Shown: positions 1 to 10,500 of the stretch, one piece after another
Numbering within the stretch: the stretch's first letter is position 1
Layout: every line of letters starts with the position of its first letter
Assembly: GCF_002115755.1 (NCBI RefSeq)
Contig: NZ_JFKA01000009.1
Coordinates: forward strand, 62,001-126,000
Origin: Thalassospira mesophila
GTDB taxonomy: Bacteria > Pseudomonadota > Alphaproteobacteria > Rhodospirillales > Thalassospiraceae
Reading direction: 5' to 3'
DNA length: 64,000 nt
Translations under genes and position numbers: made by a program
The notes under the pieces: model-generated
What the model saw: only the letters and a program-made list of their open reading frames with translations
What the model was told of the DNA's origin: nothing
Databases searched by the model: none

Positions 1-1
1 T

Positions 2-3000
2 AACAGCCGCGAAGAATTGCTCGGTCATCTCGAACAATTTGTTCATGGCCATTCGCCGTCAACCGCAATCGCAAGTGCAAGTGCAAGTGCAAGTGCAAGT
101 GTGATCAATACCGGGACGGTGGACGCAGTTGTTTTTAACGAGGTAGATGCCCAATCCGCCATCGCCAAATATCTGGCCGGAGCTTTGCTGTCGTGGCCGG
201 TTAATTATCGGGCGCAGCGCATTTCCTTGCCACCATCGCCGTTTGTCAAAAAAATCTGTAAACCGGAATTTGCTGTCAAACCCGCAACCACCAAGTCCGT
301 TTTTCAGGGGGCGATTGAAACCGCAACTGCGCACAGTTTCGCGATTAACATCCAAGATCCTGCATTCTGGCCAGTAAACGAACATAAATTGAACGGTCAG
401 CCAACACTGGTTGGTATGGCTGTTCCCGCCCTGATTGCGCAGGCCGTAATTGAATTGGGCAAAAATGCCGGGCCTGTTAAAATTACTGCATTAAGCTGGC
501 ACCACGCCCTGGTCGCCGGGGCAATACCCGATGGCAAGGTAACATTGTCGCTTGGTAATGACGGGCGGGCAGAATTGGGCGGGCGGTTGAAAAACGGCCA
601 ATGGCGTGTTTTTGCCAGTGCGGATTGGCAGCAAACCGAAATACTGCAAAATGCCGATATCCTGTCGCAGGATCTGATCACCGCCAAAGCCACAGTTCCG
701 GTTCAACTTGCGGCATTTACCGGCCAGTTCGGGGCGATTTCGATCAGTTCGCGCTGGGATTGTATTGTTTCAATGTCTTGCGACAGCGCCAGAACAACCG
801 CCATCCGCCATCTTCGTTTGCAGCCAGATTACCACGCAGATCTGCAAAGCTGGCTGTTCCATCCCGCACTTGCCGATGCCGCGTGCAGCATGGCCCTAGG
901 CGAAGGGGAAGGCGGGCTTTTACCCATCGGGATTGACCAGATAACGGTATATGGTGGCACAAGTTCGGAAGTTGTTGCTTGTGGCGAATTGCAACCGTCC
1001 GGCAGTTTTGATGTGACACTGTTTGATGCCAAAACCGGGCAGGCGGTGCTTGCGGTTAAAGGTATTCGTTTTGGAAAGTTACGGCACGCATCTGATAAAA
1101 AGAGTGTCGAACTTTTAAAAACATGCTGGACGCCCGCAGCTTTTACCGCACGGGCCCTTTCTCACGATTGCCTTTTCATCACCGATGGTGATTTTTGGTC
1201 ATTGCCCGAAAATTGCCGGTGCATTCACCCCGACACACTTTCCAGTTCCGTGTTCACCGGGGTGTCTCAGACGGTTTTGGCACTTTCCCCGGGGACAGAC
1301 GCCGTACGTCGCACAGCCGGTGTATTGCGCAATATTCTTCGATCCGTCAGCGGCAAACTAAGGTTGGTTGTGCTCGGACACGGCGCTTTTGCAACCGGCG
1401 ATGATGTCGCCATCGACCCGGATCAAACCGCCGCCGCTGCCATTGTTCTGGCCGTTGCACACGAAGAACCTCGACTTTCCATTTGTTATGCCGACATAGC
1501 ACCAGACGCTGTTTCGAAATATGTCGCACCGGAACTGGCAACGGAACCAGCCCGTGACCCGATTGCTGTTTATCGCAATAACCAGCGTTATATACGCAAT
1601 TTGCAATCACTTGATACCGGTGACATGTCCGGCACCCCGACATGGCCCGATCACGGGGTTTGTGTGGTAACGGGCGGTACAGGCGGGTTTGGTTTGGCCC
1701 TCGCCGGGGAAATGGCGGCAGGTGGCAAGGTTGCGCTGGCATTTGTCGGGCGCCGGGCCGAACATGACCTTGACGAAGATACGAAAAAACAGATCCGGTC
1801 GCTACGTCATGACGGCATCGAAATTACGGTATTTTCCTGTGATGTCGCCGATGATCGATCGCTTGATGTCACACTTGCAACGATCAGGGCAACACTGGGG
1901 CCGATTACGGCCGTCGCACATGCAGCCGGTATTGCCGACGGCGGTTTTCTGGCTGTGCGTGATATGGCAGGCTTTGAAAATGCGCTTTTGGCAAAAATTG
2001 CCGGCGTCCGTAACCTTGATCGTTTGACGCTTAACGACCCGGTGCAGGCCTTTGTCCTGTTTGGCAGCCTGACGGCAATGACCGGTGCCGCCGGGCAGTC
2101 CGCCTATTGTGCCGCAAACGGATTTTTAGACGGCTTTGCCATATACAGGCGCCAGCAGGGGCGCCCGGCCACAGTCATCGACTGGTGTACGCTGGCTGAG
2201 CAGGGCATGGCAGCGCGCAACAATGTGGCCCTGCAAGCCGGAGCATGGATTACGCCAGCAGAAGCCCGAACAATCTGGCGCAGCGCCCTGTCGTGCCATC
2301 AGACACAGATTACCATCCTTGATCCGAAAGTGGTGAATGCCGCAAAACCGCAAAATCCTGCGCAAACTGTAAAATCGCTTTCGGAAAAACCCCCGATTGG
2401 TCCGGCACCCGATGGCACATCGCTTGTTGCCGCAATCTGGGCCGAAACCCTTGGTTATGAAACCGTCGACAGTCACGATGACTTTTTCGCTCTTGGCGGT
2501 GATTCCATTACGGGCATGCAAATCATTGACCGGATCAATACCGAATTTGATTTGTCCCTTAGCATTTCCGATCTTTTTTCGGCATCATCTGTTGCGGCTA
2601 TTTCCGGTTTGGCGGGCATTAATACCCCGGCGAAAAGCACTGTTTCCGATCCGGATGCAACGCAAGCGCCGGTTAAAACAGATCCGATAAGCAAAATAAG
2701 CCGGATCTGGGCCGAAACACTTGGCTATGACGTGGTTGAACCGGGCGAGAATTTTTATGCGCTGGGCGGGGATTCCATCACCGGGATGCAGATCGTTGAC
2801 CGAATTTCGCGCGAGTTGGGTTATCAGCTTAACCTGACCGATCTGTTTGAAAATGCCACCATTGCCAGCCTTGGCGAAAAACTGTTCGATGGTTCATCTG
2901 ACCTGCACGCATATCACGCCATGGAAAAACTGCCTGTTAGCGTGTTTCATGAAGCGCCGGCAGCCTTTACGCACCGGGCAATCGTAACTATCGGCACGCA

Positions 3001-6000
3001 AGACCCCCGGCACGCACCAGCTGCTAAAAAATTCCCGGTCGCACCGGAACAGCTATCTGTTCTGAATGCAGCGCAAAAGGGAAACATGGGGACGGCATTT
3101 AATTTGCCGCACGTATTTTTGCTTGATGACACGATAAACCTTGATCAATTGCGTCATGCCATTCGGCAACTGGTTTTGCGTCATGAAATCCTGCGCACCC
3201 GGATATTAACCAGCGGCGACACCTGGGAAATGGAGGTCATGGAACCAGACCAGGTCCTGCCTGATTTGGTTCCCATCAGGATTGATAGCCCCCTTGAAAA
3301 TGCACTCGACGGGCTTGTAACGCCTTTTGATATTGAAGACGGGCTTCCCGTTCGCTGGAAATTCCTGCTTGATCAGGCAGGGCAAACAGCATTGTTCTTT
3401 GATATTCATCATGTGCTGGCCGATGGCTTTACAACCGAACGTCTGTTTTCAGATTTATTTGAACTGTATCGCGGTCAAATCCTTCCTCCGTTGAAATACC
3501 AGCTAAGCGATTACGCATGGTGGAGCCATCAGGACGGTAATCAGACGCAATTAAACGAGGCCAAAGAATACTGGCAATCGATCTATCAGGGGGCGTTGCC
3601 AACAATCAATCTTCCCGCTGACCGTCGCAGGCCTGCCTATCACACCTTCAAGGGTGAAATTACCACATTCGAAATTGATCCCGAATTGCTGAGCGATGCC
3701 CGCAAGTTTGCAGCTAGGCAGCGGGTAACCATGTTTACCCTGATTCTTTCGACATGGTTTGCCGTTTTGTCCCGGTTGGCTGAAACAGATGATCTGGTTA
3801 TCAGTGTTCCAGTAGACTCGCGCGACGCAACGGGTTTCCGCGATGTGCCCGGCATGATGGTTTCACTATTGCCACTGCGCATGCAAATTGACGACGGCGA
3901 AACAGTGAAAAGCCTGCTCGCCAAAATGCAGACCCGGCATGTGGAATCCATGCGCCACCGGGCCTATTTCCTCGATAAATTGCTTGATGATTTATCCCCT
4001 CCGGCGGCCCCTGATCGCACATTATTATCTGAAATATCATTGTCTTATATGAACTATCAGGCATCGCCGGCGCACGATAACGCGCATATCCGTCCGCTTG
4101 GTTTGATGCGCCATCATTGTAAAAACGATCTTGCGATCTTTATCCGCGATCTCCCCGACAGCATGTCGGTTTCATTTGATTATTATGCCGATTTGTTTGA
4201 CCGCTCCCGGATGGAAGACCTGGGCCGGATCTTCACGACCAGTTTGCGCCGCTTAATCCACGACGATGCGCAACAACTTGCCCGAATGGACCTGTTGCCC
4301 ACAGATCAGGCGGCAAACATAAAAGCATGGGAAAACGGCCCCGATATTATTGTGCCGCAAAACCGGGGGCTGTATTCCCTGTTTGCACAACAGGCAACCA
4401 CATCCCCCGACCGCTGTGCCGTGCGCGATGCAACCGGCACCTGGACCTATGCGCAATTGATGTCGCGGGCAGGGGAGATCGCCCACCATCTTGAAACGTC
4501 CGGTATCAAACAAGGCGACCTCGTCGCACTGCATATCGAACGTGGCCGCGAGGCGATTGCATCTATATTGGGTATTGCGGCCTTGGGCGCGGGTTATGTC
4601 CCGCTCGATTCTGCTTATCCAGCGGACCGCAACCGGTTTATCCTCGCCGATAGTGCCGCCCGGCTCGTTCTTGTCGATGATATTGGCAAAGATTCTCTGG
4701 GCGATTTGGCCGGCCTGGCCGCAAAAATTTGTCCTGTCGCGGACATTTCCGGCAGTGATGCTTCATTCACAGCCCCTGATCTGAACAATACCGATCAAAG
4801 CCCGGCCTACCTGATGTATACGTCGGGCTCAACTGGCAAACCCAAAGGTGTGCTGATTGAACAAAGGGCTGTCATCGGGCTTGTTGCGGGGGCGGACTAC
4901 GTAAATGTTGCGCCCGGCGATGTCATTGCGCAGGCCGGACCTTTGGCATTTGATGCCGCAACCTTTGAAATCTGGGTAACCCTTTTACACGGCGGCCAAA
5001 TTGCGGTCATTGACCGCAATACATTGCTTGACCCGGCCTTGTTTGGCACGGCGTTGACCACAATGGCCGTGACCACAATGTTCATGAGTGTGGGCCTGTT
5101 TAACCGCCAGACAGATTACAATGCCAAAAGCCTGGCAGGGTTGAAAAACCTGATGATTGGCGGCGACAATATTAGCAAATCGCATGTTCGCAAATGTTTG
5201 GAAATGTGCCCCGATACGCGGCTCTTTAACGTATATGGCCCGACAGAAAGCACAACATTTGCTGCTGTCTGCCCCATCGTTTTGGCCGACCTTCGCGATG
5301 ATACCGATTTTACCGTCATTGGACGGCCGATCGCCCATACCCGAACCGTTATTTACGATCCACAAGGCGTGCGCACGCCGGTCGGCGTCTGGGGCGAATT
5401 ATGGATCGGTGGCAACAGACTGGCGCGGGAATATTGGTGCCAGCCCGCCTTAACAGCCGAAAAATTTGTCGCCGATCCTGACAGGGCAGGGGGGCGTTTT
5501 TATCGTACCGGCGATTTTGCCCGCTGGACCCGGGATGGCCGGATCGAATTTGGCGGACGTCGGGACAACCAGATCAAGCTGCGCGGCTTCCGGATTGAAC
5601 TTGATGAAATCGAACAGCAATTACAAACAGCGCCATTCGTTCGAAATGCCGTGGCTCTGTTCAACCCCAATGGTTTAAACGGCGGTGAAATTATTGCCTG
5701 TGTTCAACAGATCGCAGGTAATAACGCAGACAATGCCAGCATGGTCATTTCCAAATTGCAACGCTGGGTTGGCACCCGTTTACCCGGGTACATGGTCCCG
5801 ACCCGGTGGCATTTGATAACCGATATTCCGATTACGGCCAACGGCAAGGTTGATCGCAAGATCCTGCTCGAACAGGTTCGCACGCAATCCCCGGCCGCAC
5901 TGCCCGGACTTGATGTCGATGCCGTGCTGTCCCCCGCCGAGCAAATTATCGCCGATATTTTTAGCGATGTCTTCCAGGTGCCAGTTCAGGACCGTAACGT

Positions 6001-7510
6001 TGGCTTTGCCGCCCTTGGCGGTCACAGTTTGATGGCAATCCGGATTGTAAATCGCATCGCTGATCGCACCGGAAACCGGTTTAGTATGGCAGACTTTTTT
6101 GCCAATCCGACGATTGCAGCTTTGGCCCGCCACCTAAATGATATGAAAAACCCGGACGGTGACATAAAGGAACGTGGCATCCCAACCGCCCCGAAAATGG
6201 ACCATTACCCGGTTAGCCACGCGCAAAAACGGCTTTATCTGCTGTCGCGCATGGATGGCAATAGCGGTGCTTACGGCATGTTGTTTGTGTTGCGCTGTAA
6301 CGGCACGTTGCGTGGCGATATCTTGCAACAGGCACTGATGTTGTTGACAAAACGCCACGAAACATTACGAACAGAATTTCAAGAACATGACGGCATTATC
6401 ACACAAAGAATTCACCCGGTTACGGCACCAATCGTCAAAACCAGTGATGTTTCCAGTCACGCAAGCCCGGCCCGCGAGGCACTTCGCCTGACCCGGGAAG
6501 AAGCCGCAAACCCCGTCACCCTTGACTGCCCCCCGTTAATCCGGGCGCATGTCATTACAGTTGCAACCAACGAACAACTGCTGGTCCTTGGCACACATCA
6601 TATTGTCGGCGATGGCTGGTCGTCGCGTGTCGTCTTGCAGGAACTCGGGGTATTATATCAGGCCGCCTTGCACGAAAAGACCGCCGATCTGGTGCCGCTT
6701 CCGATCAGCTACAAGGATTTCGCCTTTTGGCAAACCGGGCAGGAATGGTCGGATGCCGCCGCTTACTGGCAGGAAAAACTAACTGGCGCACCTGATCACA
6801 TTAAATTACCAACGGATCGCAAAGCACCCGAGGTGCAATCCTATCGCGGTGCGCACGCCCATCTGGAAATTGAACCCGACGTGTTGCGCGGTTTGCACAA
6901 ACTTGCCGAAACCCGCAAGACAACGCTGTCGGCTGTTGGTCTGGCCCTGTTTTCGGCGGTGCTTTACCGCCTGACACGCCAAAAAGACATGGTCATCGGC
7001 ATGGGTGTCGCCGGGCGCGAACGCACCGAAACCGAAGGTTTAATCGGCTTCTTTGTCAATGTGTTACCGATCCGGGTTCAGCTTGATGAAACAACCGAAC
7101 TAACCTCCCTGATCACAGAGCTGCATGGCAATATCGTTGCGGCGCTGGACCGGCAGGATTATCCGTTTGACGAACTGGTCCGCGCGGTTGCGCCCAAACG
7201 TCATTCCAACAGGCAGCCCCTGATCAATGTTGTCTTCGAATATCAACGGTTCGGCGATCTTCCCGGCAACGATCAAACGGCGGGTCTGCCGCTTCTTGCT
7301 GCCGGGCAGGCGGGTATTTTGCCGACCAACCTCGATGCCTTTGTCGATAACACAACGGCAAAGCACGATCTTATTCTCTTTCTGGCAGAAGAAGCCGATC
7401 AGGCGCGCTTCACACTGGAATATGACACCGATTTGTTTGACGCAGAAACCATGCAGCGCTGGCTTGCCTTCCTTGGTAAATTTGCCAGCGCCGCAGCGCA
7501 GGATATCTAA
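2..7510 (+). CDS. Hybrid PKS/NRPS megasynthase (5'-truncated by window)
   Basis: The reading frame is open to the left edge, so this is the C-terminal ~2,500 residues of a larger protein; KS and AT domains presumably lie outside. Counting from the TTG at 17, domains in order are: a double-hotdog dehydratase (about 90-360; EHKLNG and HPALADA supply the His and Asp), a ketoreductase (about 546-760; VVTGGTGGFG, catalytic QSAYCAANG), two adjacent carrier domains (about 800-875 and 893-965; both FxALGGDSITGMQI), a condensation domain (HHVLADG near 1131), an adenylation domain (YTSGSTGKPKG, YGPTES, NGK), a PCP (GGHSL near 2001) and a terminal condensation domain (HHIVGDG near 2194). It should build a reduced acyl chain, join it to one amino acid and pass it to the next protein. 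The A-domain pocket residues, read by eye, are close to codes for branched aliphatic residues; this is weak. The stop lies 12 bases before the next NRPS start. Confidence 0.93.
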   Translation, partial: NSREELLGHLEQFVHGHSPSTAIASASASASASVINTGTVDAVVFNEVDAQSAIAKYLAGALLSWPVNYRAQRISLPPSPFVKKICKPEFAVKPATTKSVFQGAIETATAHSFAINIQDPAFWPVNEHKLNGQPTLVGMAVPALIAQAVIELGKNAGPVKITALSWHHALVAGAIPDGKVTLSLGNDGRAELGGRLKNGQWRVFASADWQQTEILQNADILSQDLITAKATVPVQLAAFTGQFGAISISSRWDCIVSMSCDSARTTAIRHLRLQPDYHADLQSWLFHPALADAACSMALGEGEGGLLPIGIDQITVYGGTSSEVVACGELQPSGSFDVTLFDAKTGQAVLAVKGIRFGKLRHASDKKSVELLKTCWTPAAFTARALSHDCLFITDGDFWSLPENCRCIHPDTLSSSVFTGVSQTVLALSPGTDAVRRTAGVLRNILRSVSGKLRLVVLGHGAFATGDDVAIDPDQTAAAAIVLAVAHEEPRLSICYADIAPDAVSKYVAPELATEPARDPIAVYRNNQRYIRNLQSLDTGDMSGTPTWPDHGVCVVTGGTGGFGLALAGEMAAGGKVALAFVGRRAEHDLDEDTKKQIRSLRHDGIEITVFSCDVADDRSLDVTLATIRATLGPITAVAHAAGIADGGFLAVRDMAGFENALLAKIAGVRNLDRLTLNDPVQAFVLFGSLTAMTGAAGQSAYCAANGFLDGFAIYRRQQGRPATVIDWCTLAEQGMAARNNVALQAGAWITPAEARTIWRSALSCHQTQITILDPKVVNAAKPQNPAQTVKSLSEKPPIGPAPDGTSLVAAIWAETLGYETVDSHDDFFALGGDSITGMQIIDRINTEFDLSLSISDLFSASSVAAISGLAGINTPAKSTVSDPDATQAPVKTDPISKISRIWAETLGYDVVEPGENFYALGGDSITGMQIVDRISRELGYQLNLTDLFENATIASLGEKLFDGSSDLHAYHAMEKLPVSVFHEAPAAFTHRAIVTIGTQDPRHAPAAKKFPVAPEQLSVLNAAQKGNMGTAFNLPHVFLLDDTINLDQLRHAIRQLVLRHEILRTRILTSGDTWEMEVMEPDQVLPDLVPIRIDSPLENALDGLVTPFDIEDGLPVRWKFLLDQAGQTALFFDIHHVLADGFTTERLFSDLFELYRGQILPPLKYQLSDYAWWSHQDGNQTQLNEAKEYWQSIYQGALPTINLPADRRRPAYHTFKGEITTFEIDPELLSDARKFAARQRVTMFTLILSTWFAVLSRLAETDDLVISVPVDSRDATGFRDVPGMMVSLLPLRMQIDDGETVKSLLAKMQTRHVESMRHRAYFLDKLLDDLSPPAAPDRTLLSEISLSYMNYQASPAHDNAHIRPLGLMRHHCKNDLAIFIRDLPDSMSVSFDYYADLFDRSRMEDLGRIFTTSLRRLIHDDAQQLARMDLLPTDQAANIKAWENGPDIIVPQNRGLYSLFAQQATTSPDRCAVRDATGTWTYAQLMSRAGEIAHHLETSGIKQGDLVALHIERGREAIASILGIAALGAGYVPLDSAYPADRNRFILADSAARLVLVDDIGKDSLGDLAGLAAKICPVADISGSDASFTAPDLNNTDQSPAYLMYTSGSTGKPKGVLIEQRAVIGLVAGADYVNVAPGDVIAQAGPLAFDAATFEIWVTLLHGGQIAVIDRNTLLDPALFGTALTTMAVTTMFMSVGLFNRQTDYNAKSLAGLKNLMIGGDNISKSHVRKCLEMCPDTRLFNVYGPTESTTFAAVCPIVLADLRDDTDFTVIGRPIAHTRTVIYDPQGVRTPVGVWGELWIGGNRLAREYWCQPALTAEKFVADPDRAGGRFYRTGDFARWTRDGRIEFGGRRDNQIKLRGFRIELDEIEQQLQTAPFVRNAVALFNPNGLNGGEIIACVQQIAGNNADNASMVISKLQRWVGTRLPGYMVPTRWHLITDIPITANGKVDRKILLEQVRTQSPAALPGLDVDAVLSPAEQIIADIFSDVFQVPVQDRNVGFAALGGHSLMAIRIVNRIADRTGNRFSMADFFANPTIAALARHLNDMKNPDGDIKERGIPTAPKMDHYPVSHAQKRLYLLSRMDGNSGAYGMLFVLRCNGTLRGDILQQALMLLTKRHETLRTEFQEHDGIITQRIHPVTAPIVKTSDVSSHASPAREALRLTREEAANPVTLDCPPLIRAHVITVATNEQLLVLGTHHIVGDGWSSRVVLQELGVLYQAALHEKTADLVPLPISYKDFAFWQTGQEWSDAAAYWQEKLTGAPDHIKLPTDRKAPEVQSYRGAHAHLEIEPDVLRGLHKLAETRKTTLSAVGLALFSAVLYRLTRQKDMVIGMGVAGRERTETEGLIGFFVNVLPIRVQLDETTELTSLITELHGNIVAALDRQDYPFDELVRAVAPKRHSNRQPLINVVFEYQRFGDLPGNDQTAGLPLLAAGQAGILPTNLDAFVDNTTAKHDLILFLAEEADQARFTLEYDTDLFDAETMQRWLAFLGKFASAAAQDI
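71..100 (+). repeat. Five perfect GCAAGT hexamers inside the megasynthase gene
   Basis: Five head-to-tail copies of GCAAGT encode an (Ala-Ser)n linker between the upstream (probably post-AT) segment and the dehydratase domain. Because the unit is six bases, slippage would change linker length without breaking frame. Confidence 0.9.
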
Positions 7511-7522
7511 AGGGACTTCTCA

Positions 7523-10500
7523 ATGAAAATCGCCGATTTTGACTTCGATTTTGACAATATCGATACGTCCCGGGAAATGGATGCAAGTGCGCCAGATGCA
7601 ACGACTGGCAGTATTACCGAACGGTTTTCCGCCATTGCCCGCCTTTGTCCTGATCGGGTCGCCATCGCCGACGAAGATGCAACCCTGACCTATGATGCAC
7701 TTGACCGCGATAGCAGCCGGCTTGCACAGTTTATCTGCAATCTGGGTTTGGATAAAACGCAGCCCGTCGGTGTCATGACCGGACGGAACCGCCATTATAT
7801 TATTGCCATTCTTGGTGTCTTGAAGGCAGGCCACGCCTTTGTCCCGCTGGACCCAAATGTGCCCTTGCGCCGCCGCGTTGCAATGGTCCAAAATGCCGCA
7901 CCGGCACTGGTTATTTCTGATGGCGCACATGTCGGCGATTTGCATCAGTTACAATGGCGCTGCCTCTGTTTGACACATATTCTGTGTCTTGATCACGGCG
8001 ATATTGATGCCATATCGGAAACCCCCGGATCGTTGATGTCCGTTGAGCTGTGGGACCACCTGGCAGGGGATGACGCCGATAACGTTTTGGCGGGCGGCTG
8101 GAAAAGTGCCTTTACCGGAATGCCGATTGCCCAAAACGCAATGGATGCGTTTGGCGAAAACGCCCGTGCCAAAATTCAAAATCTTGTGCCCGAAGATGCA
8201 CGTGTTCTTGAAATCGGCTGTGCCTCGGGCTTCACCATGAAGCATGTTGCGCCGGTCGTCGGGCGTTATGTTGCAACCGATCTGTCACGTCGCAACGTCG
8301 AACGCACAGAAGCACTGGCGATCGGGGCCGGAATGACCCACGTCATGAGCCGCCAGCTTGCCGCACACGATATCGATGTTTACGAGCCCGGATCGTTCGA
8401 TCTGATCATCCTCAACAGTGTCATCGAAAACTTTCCCGGTTTTGGATACCTGCGGCAGGTTCTTGCCAAGGCGGCTCGGCTTTTGGCACCAAATGGCTCG
8501 ATTTATCTCGGCAATGTCTGGGATGCAGAGCGGCGCGACGACTACCTTGCCGATCTGGCGGCGTTTGCACGCGACAATGCCGGCAAAGGGTACACCACAC
8601 GTCTTGATTTTCTCGAAGATCTTTTTGTGCCCGAGGCGTTCCTTAATGACTGGGCGGCAGAACAGGGCGGCTTCAGGGTACAGCGATCGGCCATTAATGC
8701 ACCGGGGTTTGATCCTGCCCCCTACACCTTCGATTTTGTGCTGACACCAGACAGCCGTGTCGAACCCGTGGGCGGCCAAAGACAGCGTTATGATGCCACG
8801 CATATCGTAAGCGCCGCCGATACCCTGTCATCTTCGCCTGCGATCAACACCACCGATATCGCCTACATCCTGTTTACCAGCGGCACCACCGGCACCCCCA
8901 AAGGGGTCATGATCGAACACGGGTCCGTGGTCAATCTCGCCCAATCGGTATTGGACACCCAGCTTGAACTTATTGGCGCGGACAACCCCCAATCTGCGCT
9001 CAATCTTAGTTGTGTTGCCCCATTTGCTTTTGATGGATCAATTGTTCAAATTTTCGCCGCCATCCTGAACGGTCACAGCGTTCATATTCCCGGCTTTGAA
9101 ACACGAACCGACCCCGAAGCACTGCACCGTTTTATCGTTGAACATTGCATAGATCAGTTTGACACCACCCCAAGCCTGTTTTTCCTGATGCTTGATTACT
9201 GGCAGGAAAATCATCTGCACTGTCATGCCCGGATGGTCGTTCTTGGTGGCGAAGTGGTTTCAGACGATCTGGTCGAACGTTTTTTTGCTTTCCCCGAACA
9301 TGGCAATTGTAAACTGGTCAATGCCTATGGTCCGACAGAATGCTGTGTGTCTGCCGCGCAGTACATAATGACAGCGCACAATTATCGTCAAATCCTGCCG
9401 CCGCCGATTGGCAAAGCCATTAACGGTGTGGCCATCGCCATTTGTGATGATCAGGGCCGAACACTCCCCGATGGGGTGCCTGGCGAACTTCGCATTGGCG
9501 GTGCCGGTGTGGCAAAGGGTTATCTTAACGACATTAACCAGACAAACTCAAAATTCGTTACCCAGGCTGATGGGTCCCGATGGTATTGCAGTGGTGATAT
9601 CGCCCGGCGCCGCAGTGACGGCGAGATCATTTTTGTTGGCCGCGAAGACGGACAGGTTAAAGTGCGGGGGAACCGGCTTGAATTGGGCGAAGTCGAAAAT
9701 GCACTGGCCCGTCATCCGCTGGTGCGGCGGGCGACGGTGCTTGTTCACAATGGCAAAAATAGCCAAAGTACCGATATTATTGCTTATCTGATAACCGATG
9801 CCGGGTTTGATGCCGTTTCCTGCCGTGCACAACTTGAACAAATCTTGCCCGCCTATATGGTTCCGGGCCACCTGATTTGTGTAGACGACATACCGTTAAC
9901 AGCCAACGGCAAGACCGATATTTCAAAATTGCCTGCCCCTCACGACACATCGGCATCACGCCACGTCGGTCCGGCCAAGCCACTGTCAAATGCGCTGGAA
10001 TGTACTGTCGCCAGCTTGATGGCCGATGTGCTCGATTGTGCAATTGATAATGCCGATGCCGACTTCTTCGACCATGGCGGCCACAGCGTCCTTGCTGTTC
10101 AGTTTTTGTCAAAAATCAACCGTGCGACAGATGTCAAAATACCGCTCAGCGATCTGTTTAGTTGCTCCAGCGTGGCGAAACTCGCCGCCCGGATAACTGA
10201 ACGCCAACAAACACAAAACGCCAAAAGCCCGCTTGTGGCGGTGCATGCCGATGGATCAGCTGTTCCCATGGTCTGCTTTCACCCTGTTGGCGGCAATATT
10301 CTTTGTTATCAAACGCTGGCGCGTGAACTGGGCCCGCAGCAACCTGTTTACATGGTAGAAGCTCAAGGTCTTGAAGAAGGGCAAAACCTGTATCCGACAG
10401 TCGAGGAAATGGTTGCGGCTTACATGCCCCATATTCGCAAAGCACTGCCGCAAGGGCCTGTTCATCTTACCGGCTGGAGCTTTGGCGGGCTTCTTGCTTT

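Noticed and set aside
71-100. Short tandem repeat as CRISPR or mobile-element remnant
   Set aside because: A 6-base unit without spacers, in a coding frame; it is a linker repeat.
59-385. Antisense open frame over the 5' end of the megasynthase, and many similar frames over the large genes
   Set aside because: They are shadows of long, well-supported coding regions, with no ribosome sites or domain content of their own.
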